DNA of 64,000 nucleotides from Ruegeria faecimaris (GCF_900182615.1 NZ_FXTE01000014.1:31721-95720), one strand, 5' to 3'; positions 8,588-17,878 are shown, counted from the stretch's first letter. Notes: generated from the letters alone by a model not told the origin. Made by a program: numbers and translations.

Positions 8588-8977
8588 TCAGGCCGCGAAT
8601 GTCGCCCAGGCCCAGACCATTGCCACATAGGTCAGATTATGCATGCACTGATCCAGCCCGGCTGCCCGCCAAAAGGCTGCCTGGGTTGGCATAAGCTGTT
8701 TTTTGTCGGAATAGCTGGCTTTGGCAAAGTCGATATTGAAATGAACGATCCACTCTAGCCCGGCAATGATTACGATAAACGGCAGCGGGGTGCCGAATAC
8801 CAAGAAAACCAACACCGACCCAATAACATGCACAGCGGCATGTTGGGCGCGTCCCCAGTGAAAATATTCGCCTCGGCCGGACAGCATCTTAGGCGTCTGG
8901 AGGTAAAAATCTGCAAACATATGTTTGATCTGCAATAAGCAGAGCATCAATAACACAGTGCCTAGAGTGGCAGGCAA
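8588..8977 (-). CDS. DUF3307 family membrane protein
   Basis: 129 residues from a TTG start at 8977, chosen because GGGAGG lies 6 bases upstream; an in-frame TTG at 9007 lacks a ribosome site. The protein has about four hydrophobic segments, and the QIKHMFADFYLQTPKM block with a basic residue, His and Asp followed by a W-G...H..H pattern (WGRAQHAAVHVIGS) fits the DUF3307 family. A further conserved ending is LDQCMHNLTYVAMVW. Function of the family is not established; some members are fused to or lie near phage-like or SatD-type genes. It is convergent with the preceding hypothetical gene. Confidence 0.7.
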   Translation of the reverse strand: MPATLGTVLLMLCLLQIKHMFADFYLQTPKMLSGRGEYFHWGRAQHAAVHVIGSVLVFLVFGTPLPFIVIIAGLEWIVHFNIDFAKASYSDKKQLMPTQAAFWRAAGLDQCMHNLTYVAMVWAWATFAA

Positions 8978-9179
8978 ATGAATCCTCCCGATATCGTCCT
9001 GAAGCAAACAGTAGGGGCTAATGTGAGGTTGCGCAAATGAACTTGTTCACATTCGGCAAATATCTGTTCAATTCGGAAACTATTTGCGTCTGCAGGCTTG
9101 ATTGCGGTAAATTCAGACTGTTGAATTTACGAGAATTTCGTAAAGACCGGGTCAGTGATCCGCAGCAGGGGCAGGTTCC

Positions 9180-12100
9180 ATAGAACGCACGATTTTCCGT
9201 TTTATCTGGAAATATTCAAAGCGCGACCAGCTGATTTTGCTGGCCGTAACCACGTCTTTGTTTCCGCTGCTATACCTGACGCTGGAACTGCCCAAGCGCA
9301 TCATCAATGACGCGATCGGGGCTGCGACCCCTGTTGTTGATGTGCTGGGCTACAGCCTGTCGCAAACGAATTTTCTGATCATATTATGCATTGGGTTTCT
9401 GCTCGCCGTTCTGGCGCATGGTTTGATGAAAATGCGCATCAACACCATGAAAGGCGTCCTGAGCGAACGGATGCTGCGCCGATTCCGGTATCAGATGATC
9501 AGCCGCGCCTTGAGATTTCCGCAACCCTATTTCGAACGGGTCAGCCAAGGCGAAATGGTGTCGATGATCACCGCTGAAAGCGAGCCGATGGGTGGGCTGA
9601 TGGGCGATGCGATCAGCCAGCCGGTATTGCAGGCGGGACAGATGATCACGATACTGTCCTTCCTGTTCCTACAGAGCTTTTGGTTCGGGCTTGCTGCCGT
9701 TTCCCTGATCCCGTTACAGGCCTGGTTGATCCCAAAGCTGCAGCGCCAGATCAATCTGTTGAACAAAAGCCGCATCCAGGAAGTGCGCGTGCTGGCTGCA
9801 CAGATTGGTGAAAACGCAGCAGGTGCGTCAACGCTGCGGGCAAATGGCGGCTGGCGGTATCGCCGGGCCATGATCTCGGATCAGCTGGGCCGGTTGTTTG
9901 AAATCCGCTTCGATATCTACCAGAAAAAGTTCTTTATGAAGTTCATCAACAACTTCATTTCGCAGCTTACCCCATTCCTGTTCTATCTGGTTGGCGGCAT
10001 TCTGGTCTTGCAGGGCTCGGTCTCGTTGGGGGCGTTGGTTGCGGCTTTGGCGGCTTACAAGGACCTCAGTTCGCCTTGGAAAGAGTTGCTCACATATTAC
10101 AACCAGACACAGGATATGTCCCTGCGCTGGGATGTTGTGATCGAACGCTTTGCACCCTCTGGAATGCAGGACGAAAGCCTGTTCGAAGGCGAGCCCGACA
10201 AACATCCCAGGCTGGACGGGGATATTGTTCTGAAACATGCGTCTGTTCGTGACATGGACGGGAATCTGGTTCTGGACGACCTCGATCTGACATTCCCAGG
10301 CGGTAAAACCATCGGAATCGCTGCGCCCAGCGAAGAAGACCGGCGCGCGATTTCGGAATTGCTGACCCGAGAGATCCTGCCCAGTTCCGGCAGGGTAACG
10401 GTCGGGCAGGAAGATTTGTCAAAGCTGCATCAGGGAGTCATTGCTGCGCGGATCGGTTTTGCCTCATCGCGACCGGTTATGTTCCAGGGAACTTTGGGCG
10501 ACAATGTGATGATGCCGATGCGTCTTCGTCCTCTGTCGACAGAATCAGACGACCCCGGCTTTGCTGAAACAAGACGAGCGGGCAACAGTACCGACCCGTT
10601 TAGAGTTGATTGGCTGGACCCGTCGCTGGCTGGTTTGAACACCGTGGAAGACCTGCGCGACTGGTGGTTACAACTGATCGACGGTCTAGGTTCGGGCGCT
10701 GCCCTGTTTCAGCGCGGTGCTGAACAGACATTCGAAGCCAACGAGCACCCCGAGTTGGTCAGAAAACTGGTTGAACTACGGCCCAAAGTTCAGGAGGCGG
10801 TGGTCAAGGCTGGGCTGCAACAGCAGGCTCTGATCTTTGACCGCAATGCATATAATGCCGCCTTGCCGGTCGCGGAAAACCTGCTTTTCGCGACACCCTG
10901 CGTTCCGGTCACTCAGGAAATACTGACCCGTCAGGGCGTGTTTTTGGGGCAGCTGCGCGAGCTGGGCTTGGACGAAACCCTGGTCAGCCTGACGCGCGAT
11001 GTCATTGATATGTTGCGCCAGATATTTGGGTTGGACGGCACGGACCACCCGTTGTTCCGCAAGCTTGGCCTGCAGGCCGAAGTCTACGAAGCTGCAGTCG
11101 AACTGGTAGAGCGCACCCGAAACGAAGGTGTCAGCGGTCTGGATGATGGGCAACTGGCCAACCTTCTGGCGGTTCCGTTTGTCATCTCGGCAGAACAGAT
11201 TGGCCCCGCGTTTACGGATGAATTGAAAAACCGCATACTTGAATTGCGGCAAAGCCACTCCGAAAAGCTGCTGCAACATCTGAATGATGTCTTCGTGCCG
11301 CTGAAGGAAACCGAGTTTGCCCCCGGTCTGACCGTGATGGAGAACGCTCTATTTGGTAAGGTCAGCCAGATCGGCGGCGCGCGATCAGATGAGGTCCGTA
11401 AGCTGATCGTTGATGTCCTTTCTGAAAACGGAGCCCGACCTTTGGTGGTCGAGCTGATTTACGATGTACCGGTCTCGCTGGGCGGGCAGAACCTGCCTGC
11501 GGTTTTCGCCGAACCTTTGGCCTTTACGCGGGCTACGATCAAGAAACCCGACATTCTGATCCTGGATAATGCCTTGGCAAGCTATGACATGGAAACTCAG
11601 ATTGCGGTCTATAAGAACCTGCGCGCCCTGTTGCCAAATGCGACGGTGATTTATCTGAACGATCAGTACGAAAACCCTGACGTATTCGACATGTTCATAG
11701 AAATAAGGCAAGGTCGTGTGGTTTCAGACGAAGGACCCGCCGACGTGGAAGAAGATAGCGCAGCATCAGCCGATTTGGCGCGCAAGCTTCGTGCGCTGGA
11801 ACAGACGCCGCTGTTTTCCGGTCTTGACCGCAGGCAGCTGCGCCTTCTGGCATTTGGTGCGCGCTGGTTCCAGGCTCAACCGGGAGAGGTGGTGTTCCTG
11901 AAAGACGACCAGCCCACCGATGGGGCCTATGTCGTTTTGGAAGGCGAGGCAGGCCTGTATTTGCCGCAACCAGAAGGTCCCGATCAACTGATCGCAACGG
12001 TTGGCTCCGGCGCATTGGTCGGAGAGTTGGGGTTGATCCGAAAGGAACCCCGCGCCCTGAGCATGATTGCGGAAACCGACCTGTCTTGTCTGCGTATCGG

Positions 12101-12188
12101 TGAGGAAGAATTCCTGGCCGTGGTCGAAAACGATGCCGCAACCGCTTTCAAGCTGATGCAGGTGATCGCCGGCTATGTTTCGAACTAG
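9180..12188 (+). CDS. ABC-exporter-like protein with degenerate ATPase and C-terminal cyclic-nucleotide-binding domain
   Basis: About 1000 residues. The N-terminal part (to about base 10150) is a type I exporter membrane domain with the elbow sequence TIFRFIWKYSKRDQLIL. The following nucleotide-binding domain is degenerate: the Walker A position reads GIAAPSEEDRR without the GK[ST] core, yet a signature-like SLGGQNLP and Walker B-like DILILDNALASYD remain, separated from the first half by an insertion of roughly 250-300 residues. From about base 11790 a cyclic-nucleotide-binding fold follows (LFSGLDRRQLRLLAFGARW, then GSGALVGELGLIRKEPRA). The N-terminal boundary is uncertain: the conserved start would require ATA at 9180, while the first standard codon is TTG at 9237 inside the elbow helix. 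ATP hydrolysis by this chain looks unlikely; a sensor or scaffold role is possible. Confidence 0.75.
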   Translation: MERTIFRFIWKYSKRDQLILLAVTTSLFPLLYLTLELPKRIINDAIGAATPVVDVLGYSLSQTNFLIILCIGFLLAVLAHGLMKMRINTMKGVLSERMLRRFRYQMISRALRFPQPYFERVSQGEMVSMITAESEPMGGLMGDAISQPVLQAGQMITILSFLFLQSFWFGLAAVSLIPLQAWLIPKLQRQINLLNKSRIQEVRVLAAQIGENAAGASTLRANGGWRYRRAMISDQLGRLFEIRFDIYQKKFFMKFINNFISQLTPFLFYLVGGILVLQGSVSLGALVAALAAYKDLSSPWKELLTYYNQTQDMSLRWDVVIERFAPSGMQDESLFEGEPDKHPRLDGDIVLKHASVRDMDGNLVLDDLDLTFPGGKTIGIAAPSEEDRRAISELLTREILPSSGRVTVGQEDLSKLHQGVIAARIGFASSRPVMFQGTLGDNVMMPMRLRPLSTESDDPGFAETRRAGNSTDPFRVDWLDPSLAGLNTVEDLRDWWLQLIDGLGSGAALFQRGAEQTFEANEHPELVRKLVELRPKVQEAVVKAGLQQQALIFDRNAYNAALPVAENLLFATPCVPVTQEILTRQGVFLGQLRELGLDETLVSLTRDVIDMLRQIFGLDGTDHPLFRKLGLQAEVYEAAVELVERTRNEGVSGLDDGQLANLLAVPFVISAEQIGPAFTDELKNRILELRQSHSEKLLQHLNDVFVPLKETEFAPGLTVMENALFGKVSQIGGARSDEVRKLIVDVLSENGARPLVVELIYDVPVSLGGQNLPAVFAEPLAFTRATIKKPDILILDNALASYDMETQIAVYKNLRALLPNATVIYLNDQYENPDVFDMFIEIRQGRVVSDEGPADVEEDSAASADLARKLRALEQTPLFSGLDRRQLRLLAFGARWFQAQPGEVVFLKDDQPTDGAYVVLEGEAGLYLPQPEGPDQLIATVGSGALVGELGLIRKEPRALSMIAETDLSCLRIGEEEFLAVVENDAATAFKLMQVIAGYVSN

Positions 12189-12529
12189 GGGTTGGCTTCA
12201 GGTTTGCAGAACAGGTCGTATAGCAGCTGGATGACTTTCGCTGTATTTCCGTCCTGCAGGGAATAGTAGATGGTTTTGCCATCGCGCCGTGTCGACACCA
12301 GCTGTTCTTCTCGTAGGCGTGCCAACATCTGACTGACTGCGGCCTGCCGGATTTGCAGCAGTTTTTCCAGCTCACCAACCGATTTCTCGCCATCACCCAG
12401 ATGGCACAAAATCATCAGGCGGCCTTCATGCGCCAGCGTCTTAAGGTACGCGGCGGCACGTGCTGCACTTTCCTGCATGCCGGGCGGAGTTTCGTCCGAA
12501 TTCAGTGTTTCGTGGTCTTGAACTGTCAC
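12185..12529 (-). CDS. ArsR/SmtB family transcriptional regulator
   Basis: 114 residues. A winged helix-turn-helix covers about residues 28-95: LKTLAHEGRLMILCHLGDGE, then SVGELEKLLQIRQAAVSQML as the recognition helix and ISTRRDGKTIYYSL-like wing (VSTRRDGKTIYYSLQ). No ELCV cysteine metal motif is present, so this is not an arsenic or zinc sensor of the classic kind; the pattern is closer to the BigR/SoxR thiol or redox branch, but the pair of sensing cysteines is not complete (one Cys in ILCHLG, one near the C terminus, LFCKPE). Its last four bases overlap the end of the convergent ABC-like gene. Target unknown. Confidence 0.85.
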   Translation of the reverse strand: MTVQDHETLNSDETPPGMQESAARAAAYLKTLAHEGRLMILCHLGDGEKSVGELEKLLQIRQAAVSQMLARLREEQLVSTRRDGKTIYYSLQDGNTAKVIQLLYDLFCKPEANP

Positions 12530-12587
12530 GTGCGTATTGGTTCCAAACTTGGCTTTGGCGCAATATGACTCAGAATTTCAGTACTTG

Positions 12588-13820
12588 TCACCCCTTTGCA
12601 GCAGGGGCACCGCCCTGAAAGGCGTTGCCGTTGGCATAGTCGCAAGGTTCTTCCTGCATCTGAAGGTGCAACCCATCGCCGGTATAGGGGTGTGAGCGGG
12701 CCAGATCTTCGTCCACTTCGATCCCCAACCCTGGCGCATTAGGTGCCACGACAAAGCCATTTTCAACGCGCAGTGAACCTTTGATCAAAGCGTCGTGATA
12801 CGGCGTATCAATGGTTTCCAGCAACAGCAGATTTGGGATTGAGGCTGCCAGATGGATGTTGGCGGCCCATTCAACTGGACCAGCATAGAGATGCGGAGCC
12901 ATTTGGGCGTTGAATATCTCGGCCATGGCTGCGACTTTCTTCATCTCCCATATCCCACCTGCACGCCCAAGGGCGGGTTGCAGGATTTCTGCTGCACCTG
13001 CGCGCAAAACTGCACCGAATTCGGCTTTGGTGGTCATGCGTTCCCCGGTTGCCACGGGTATTCGCACGTTGCGAGCGACGCGGGCCATGTCTTCGATCAT
13101 GTCAGGTGGGGTAGGTTCTTCGAACCAAAGCGGTGAATAGGGTTCCAGCGCCTGACCCAGCCGGATTGCGCCTGCGGTGTTGAACTGACCGTGGGTGCCA
13201 AACAACAGGTCGGCCTTGTCGCCGACCGCTTCACGGATCGCTTTGCAAAAGGCAACTGACATCGAGATGTCGGACATAGCAGGCATATGCCCGCCACGGA
13301 TCGTGTAGGGACCAGCGGGATCAAATTTTACTGCCGTGAAGCCGCGGCTCACCATTTCAGCTGCACATTCCGCGGCCTGGTCGGGCGAAGTCCAAAAGTC
13401 GGCCAGGTCATGCCGGGGCAGGGGGTAAAGGTAGGTGTAGGCCCGGATGCGTTGATTAACCAGCCCACCCAAAAGCGCATAAACCGGACGGTCGCGATCT
13501 TTACCCAGAATGTCCCAACACGCGATTTCTAGCCCTGAAAACGCACCCATTACGGTCAGGTCGGGGCGCTGGGTAAAACCGCTGGAATAGACGCGGCGGA
13601 ACATAAGCTCGATGTTCTCGGGGTTCTCGCCGAGCATATGCCGTTCAAAGACATCCCGGATTACGTGACACATAGCTTCAGGTCCAATGGATGAAGCATA
13701 GCATTCGCCCCAACCGGTGACGCCTGTGTCGGTGGTAACCTTTACCAGTATCCAGTACCGGCCACCCCAACCCGGAGCAGGGGGGGCCGTGACAATGATA
13801 TCGAGATCCTGCAGTTTCAT
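12588..13820 (-). CDS. Mandelate racemase/muconate lactonizing enzyme family protein (sugar-acid dehydratase-like)
   Basis: 410 residues, enolase superfamily. The N-terminal capping domain is followed by the barrel with FTAVKFDPAG (Lys165), the LLFGTHGQF block (208-210), PLWFEEPTPPD (Glu234/235) and VATGERMTT (Glu260). The HGQ...AIRL...LEPYSPLWFEEP pattern is that of DgoD-like or galactarate-type dehydratases, which remove water from aldonic or aldaric acids by Mg-assisted proton abstraction. The first metal-ligand position, usually Asp, reads Gly-Thr-His here. It is the last gene of a minus-strand catabolic block and lies 24 bases after the alcohol dehydrogenase. Substrate not assignable. 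Confidence 0.85.
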   Translation of the reverse strand: MKLQDLDIIVTAPPAPGWGGRYWILVKVTTDTGVTGWGECYASSIGPEAMCHVIRDVFERHMLGENPENIELMFRRVYSSGFTQRPDLTVMGAFSGLEIACWDILGKDRDRPVYALLGGLVNQRIRAYTYLYPLPRHDLADFWTSPDQAAECAAEMVSRGFTAVKFDPAGPYTIRGGHMPAMSDISMSVAFCKAIREAVGDKADLLFGTHGQFNTAGAIRLGQALEPYSPLWFEEPTPPDMIEDMARVARNVRIPVATGERMTTKAEFGAVLRAGAAEILQPALGRAGGIWEMKKVAAMAEIFNAQMAPHLYAGPVEWAANIHLAASIPNLLLLETIDTPYHDALIKGSLRVENGFVVAPNAPGLGIEVDEDLARSHPYTGDGLHLQMQEEPCDYANGNAFQGGAPAAKG

Positions 13821-13844
13821 AGGATATACTCCAGCCGGGGCTGC

Positions 13845-14939
13845 TTAGGCCCTGTCAAACATGATGACGTTTCGTTTGGCCGATCCGGTTTTGGTATCCG
13901 CAATCGCCTCGTTGATTTGCGACAAGGACCAGCGGCCCGAGATCAGTTCATCCAGCCTCAGCCGCCCCTGTTCATACAGGTCGATCATCCAGGGAATATC
14001 ACGTTGGATCACCACATCCCCCATCTTTGACCCGATCAGCCCCTGACCAAGTGCGGCCAGGACAACAGGTTCATAGCTTGCCATGTCGCCGGAATGGGGC
14101 ATCCCGATCATGATGGCCTTACCGCCTCGGCCAAGATAGCGAACGGCCTGGTCATAGGCCGGGATTGCACCGACTGTGATCAGCACGGCATCGGCCCCTC
14201 GACCGCCAAGTGCGCGGTAAGCTGCCTTCCATGGTGCGTCCAAAGTGGCCAGAACGCCGTGGGTTGCACCAAATTCCTTTGCAATGGCCAGTTTGTCCTC
14301 GGTTATGTCGACCGCAACGATACGCCGGGCACCCGCAATCCGTGCGCCTTGTATGGCGTTCAGGCCAACGCCTCCGGCCCCGATCACGACGACATCCTGA
14401 CCCGGGCGCAGACCGGCGGCATTCACGGCAGCGCCCACACCGGTGATTACCCCGCAAGACAGCAGACTGGCCACATCCTTTGGCAGGGCCTCGGGAATTC
14501 TCACGATCTGCCGGTGGCTGACCACGACTTTTTCGGCAAAAGCCCCGCACGCCATTGCTTGCTCCAGCGGGCCCCCGTCAGCGGTGCGCAACGGACCTTT
14601 TACAGTGTCGTGGGGTGTTTCACATAAGGTTGGCTTGCCACCCGCGCAGGAGGGGCAGGAACCGCATGCACGGATCAGCGTCACCACGACGGAATCGCCA
14701 ACCTCGAACCCTTCGGTCATGCCGCCCGTTGCGGTGATCACACCCGCGGCCTCATGGCCATAAACAGCGGGCAGGAATCCACCCCAGGCGCCGCTGGCGA
14801 AAGAAATGTCGGAATGGCAGATCGCAACCGCATCCAGGGTGACCTCGACTTCGCCGGCGGCGGGCGGGGCGATCAGCACGTCTTCTATGACCAGGGGTTT
14901 GTCGAATGCCCGACATACGGCCGCCTTGATGGATTGCAT
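13845..14939 (-). CDS. Zinc-dependent alcohol dehydrogenase
   Basis: 364 residues from ATG at 14939, preferred because GAGGAC precedes it by a few bases; a longer frame reaches upstream into the MFS gene and is not conserved. Catalytic zinc ligands are visible as Cys41 (AICHSD) and His61-Glu62 (YGHEAAG). Structural zinc is bound by Cys92, Cys95, Cys98 and Cys106. The NAD fold has VVVIGAGGVGLNAIQGARIA. The family oxidises primary alcohols or S-hydroxymethyl adducts with NAD. It sits between the MFS pump and the enolase-superfamily enzyme on the same strand and probably oxidises an intermediate of the same pathway. Confidence 0.9.
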   Translation of the reverse strand: MQSIKAAVCRAFDKPLVIEDVLIAPPAAGEVEVTLDAVAICHSDISFASGAWGGFLPAVYGHEAAGVITATGGMTEGFEVGDSVVVTLIRACGSCPSCAGGKPTLCETPHDTVKGPLRTADGGPLEQAMACGAFAEKVVVSHRQIVRIPEALPKDVASLLSCGVITGVGAAVNAAGLRPGQDVVVIGAGGVGLNAIQGARIAGARRIVAVDITEDKLAIAKEFGATHGVLATLDAPWKAAYRALGGRGADAVLITVGAIPAYDQAVRYLGRGGKAIMIGMPHSGDMASYEPVVLAALGQGLIGSKMGDVVIQRDIPWMIDLYEQGRLRLDELISGRWSLSQINEAIADTKTGSAKRNVIMFDRA

Positions 14940-15021
14940 GATGTCCTCGTATTCGGTTTTAATCACGGTGGCGCGGTTCGGAATGACCTGCAAGGCCGAA
15001 ACCGTCATCGTCATGTCGTTG

Positions 15022-16221
15022 TTATGCAGAAATGGGGCGAGATCTGTAAAAGAGGATAAGGCCGACAATCATAAGGCACATGGCCAGAAGAAACGGCGCG
15101 CCGGGAAAATAGATGGCGGAGCCGGGCTTTGCGAACCAGGCAAATACGCTGCTCATGACCAGAGGGGAAATCACCATGGAAAGCGCGTGCAGTGAAGTTA
15201 GCACGCCCTGAAGCTCTCCTTGTTGCGAATCTGGTGTTGCGCGCGAGGCCAGAGCCTGGATTGCCGGGGTTGCGACTGCGCCGATAGCCGTGATCGGGAT
15301 CAGCATCAGCGCGATTATTCCATTAGTCAGAAAAGCCAGAAGCAGAAAGCTGACAATCTCGAACACCATCCCGAGAAGGATTGTTACGCGTTCGCCGAGA
15401 AAACGTGTGGCGGGGCGTATCAATCCGCCCTGAACCGCGGCCATTCCAATTCCATAAAGACCCAGCGACACACCAATCATCTGGGGTGACCATCCAAAAC
15501 GCTCGGCGGTGAAATAGGCCCAAATGGCCGGATAGACGTAGATTGAGACTGAATAGAGGAAATAGACCCACAACATCGGACGGATTCCCGGCAGCGCCGC
15601 GATGGCACGCAATGAATTCACGGGGTTAGCGCGGCGCAGGCTGAACGGGCGCCGGTTCTTATCGGTCACCGTTTCAGGCATCACCATCAAACCGACGCCG
15701 AATGTTATGGCCGAAAGCGCTGCGGCAGCCCAGAAGGGCGCACGGGTTCCATATTCGCTCAGCAATCCGCCGATGACCGGACCCAGGACAAAGCCAACCC
15801 CGAATGCCGCCCCTAACAGACCGAAGTTCGCAGCTTTTTCGTGGGGTTTCGACACATCCGCCATGAACGCCGCGGCGGTGGAATGAGTTGCGGCTGTGAT
15901 CCCGCCGACGATCCGACCGGCAAGTAATAGCCAAATACTGCCAGCAAGCGCCATGACCACATAGTCCAGCGACATAACAAACAGCGATACCAACAATACA
16001 CCCCTGCGCCCGAAAGCGTCAGACAGGTTGCCCAGGATCGGTCCAAAGATAAATTGCATCGCTGCAAAAGCGGTGCTTAGGACGCCGCCCCAGATCGCCG
16101 CGCTGGCCAGCGTACCACCCTGAACATCAATAATGAGCTCGGGCATAATGGGCAGCACAAGGCCAATCCCCATTGCATCAATCATGACAGTGGCAAGAAC
16201 AAACAGGAAAGGTAAGCGCAT
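15022..16221 (-). CDS. MFS transporter, TetA/Bcr-like drug or metabolite efflux
   Basis: About 399 residues with 12 predicted membrane segments, counted from the hydrophobic stretches. Motif A is recognisable after the second segment (GNLSDAFGRRGVLL), and the FGLLGAAFGVGFVLGPVIGG block is motif C, a signature of proton-coupled antiporters. This layout matches TetA/multidrug exporters. ATG at 16221 is chosen over an in-frame TTG at 16233. In this block it may export a toxic intermediate or import a substrate; direction is inferred only from motif C. Confidence 0.88.
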   Translation of the reverse strand: MRLPFLFVLATVMIDAMGIGLVLPIMPELIIDVQGGTLASAAIWGGVLSTAFAAMQFIFGPILGNLSDAFGRRGVLLVSLFVMSLDYVVMALAGSIWLLLAGRIVGGITAATHSTAAAFMADVSKPHEKAANFGLLGAAFGVGFVLGPVIGGLLSEYGTRAPFWAAAALSAITFGVGLMVMPETVTDKNRRPFSLRRANPVNSLRAIAALPGIRPMLWVYFLYSVSIYVYPAIWAYFTAERFGWSPQMIGVSLGLYGIGMAAVQGGLIRPATRFLGERVTILLGMVFEIVSFLLLAFLTNGIIALMLIPITAIGAVATPAIQALASRATPDSQQGELQGVLTSLHALSMVISPLVMSSVFAWFAKPGSAIYFPGAPFLLAMCLMIVGLILFYRSRPISA

Positions 16222-16294
16222 GGGAACCGACAAAGAAAGTTTCGGGCACCCTATCGGGGGTCAGGTTCAGAGGAAAGCCGCAAGATTTCGCAGA

Positions 16295-17020
16295 TCAGTC
16301 AAGAGTATCAAAGCCCTGCGCGATGTCGTCCAATAGATCGGCCAGTTTTTCAGGGTGCGAAAAGAATGGCGAATGAGAGCTTTGGATGGAATGGCGCATT
16401 CCCTCGGGCATGCTGAGGCTCATGATGTGCTGGTATTCAGGCGGGATGGTATGGTCGTCGAGTGTTCGGATATATGCTTTGGGCATATCCTGAAAATGTG
16501 CTGTCAGGGTAAGCCGTGTCTCCTGAGGTGCAATGGCCTGCGGGCAAAGCCGAGCCAGCGCATAGAGCAGGACCTCTTCCGGGCAGTCGTGGTAAAACAA
16601 GGCCTTCACGCTATCGGGTTTGACCGTATAGGACAGCCCGTCAGTCGATTTTTCGACGGCATCAACTATTGTTTGCCGCGGTGATTTCCGGCGCATCTCG
16701 ACCATCGACAATCCGTTCTCGGGGACGTAGGCGGACAGGAAAATAAGTCCGCGCATCGCATCCGGTCTCAATTCGGCGGCGGCACTAATGGGGTATCCCC
16801 CCCAAGAATGGCCGACGATGATCGTATCCGATCTGCTCGCAGCCAGAACGGCGTTCCGGCAACTGTCCAGGGTCACCTGGTCGATCGACGTCGGGTCAGA
16901 TCCGTGGCTGGGCATATCAATTGCGCGGACCGAATGGCCGCGTGTTTCAAGTGCTGGGATCAAATCTCTCCAACACCAGGCACCATGGCATGAGCCATGG
17001 ACCAACAGAAAATCCGCCAA
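16295..17020 (-). CDS. Alpha/beta hydrolase (methyl esterase/hydroxynitrile lyase-like subfamily)
   Basis: 241 residues, a compact alpha/beta hydrolase. VHGSCHGAWCW (7-17) holds the oxyanion region and VGHSWGG puts the nucleophile at Ser72. The late TLDDHTIPP and SSHSPFFSHP segments carry the candidate acid Asp and the catalytic His. HGSCHGAWCW with GHSWGG is the pattern of the short MES/salicylic-acid-binding-protein-like and related bacterial esterases (AB_hydrolase_6). It is followed on the same strand, 12 bases upstream, by the PcaD-like gene, indicating one transcript. The substrate is probably a small ester or lactone. Confidence 0.8.
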   Translation of the reverse strand: MADFLLVHGSCHGAWCWRDLIPALETRGHSVRAIDMPSHGSDPTSIDQVTLDSCRNAVLAASRSDTIIVGHSWGGYPISAAAELRPDAMRGLIFLSAYVPENGLSMVEMRRKSPRQTIVDAVEKSTDGLSYTVKPDSVKALFYHDCPEEVLLYALARLCPQAIAPQETRLTLTAHFQDMPKAYIRTLDDHTIPPEYQHIMSLSMPEGMRHSIQSSHSPFFSHPEKLADLLDDIAQGFDTLD

Positions 17021-17032
17021 AGCAATGCTCCT

Positions 17033-17821
17033 TCAGATATGACCGATGCCAGTCAAAAAGTCTTTTAGTAGGGCCGCGTATTCAATGGGTTGTTCGACGC
17101 AGGGCAGATGGCCCGCTTTGCGTATCAATTCGAAACGGGCACCGGGAATAAGATCAATGGTTTCTTTTACTAGATCCGGCGGGGTAGAGCCATCCTCGCT
17201 GCCCGCAATGCCCAAAGTCGGCAAACGCAGGCCACTTGTCGGCGTGTAAAAATCGGTTCCGGAAATGGCGGCGCAACATCCCAGATAACCTTCAACAGGT
17301 TGCCGCACCATCATGTTGCGCCATAGCAGGTGCTGGGGCGACGCGTGGAAAGCCCGCGAGAACCAGCGCTCCATAGTTGAGTCGGCTAACATTTCGATGC
17401 CGCCGATCCGGACGGCTTCTATACGGTCCGCCCAAATCGCCGGGGTGGCTATTTTGGCCGCTGTATTTGACAGAACCAGCCCGCGAATCAAATCCAGGCG
17501 TTTGACGGCCAGACCCTGCGCGACCATCCCGCCGATGGACAGACCGACAAAAACGCAATCTCGGACCTTTAGGTGATCCAGAAGGCCTTCGGCATCGCGG
17601 ATCAGCGCCCCCATCGAATAGGGCGCCTGAGGCGCCGAGGACAGGCCATGCCCGCGTTTGTCGTATCGAATGACTCGCAGCCCCTCAGGCAGGTATGGCA
17701 GCATCGCATCCCACAGGCGCAGATCGGTGCCCAGCGAGTTCGCGAACACGATCGGCGCGCCTTGTGGGTCGCCGTCGATCCGGTAATGAAGCTGTACATC
17801 CCCAAGGTCAGCTATCTGCAT
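17033..17821 (-). CDS. pcaD: 3-oxoadipate enol-lactonase-like hydrolase
   Basis: 262 residues from ATG at 17821, with AAAGGA upstream. It has FANSLGTDLRLWDAMLPYL, RYDKRGHGLSSAP and VGLSIGGMVAQGLA, with Ser95 as nucleophile; the NSLG-T..LW and D.RGHG.S patterns are those of PcaD. PcaD opens 3-oxoadipate enol-lactone in the protocatechuate branch of the beta-ketoadipate pathway. No other pca gene (pcaH, pcaG, pcaB, pcaC, pcaQ) is in the window, and two further hydrolases flank it, so the true substrate may be another lactone. The family call is solid; the symbol is tentative. Confidence 0.7.
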   Translation of the reverse strand: MQIADLGDVQLHYRIDGDPQGAPIVFANSLGTDLRLWDAMLPYLPEGLRVIRYDKRGHGLSSAPQAPYSMGALIRDAEGLLDHLKVRDCVFVGLSIGGMVAQGLAVKRLDLIRGLVLSNTAAKIATPAIWADRIEAVRIGGIEMLADSTMERWFSRAFHASPQHLLWRNMMVRQPVEGYLGCCAAISGTDFYTPTSGLRLPTLGIAGSEDGSTPPDLVKETIDLIPGARFELIRKAGHLPCVEQPIEYAALLKDFLTGIGHI

Positions 17822-17878
17822 AAAAATCCTTTGTCTTTGCATGCTGAACTGACACGCTGCCGGAACCGACGGCGGTTG

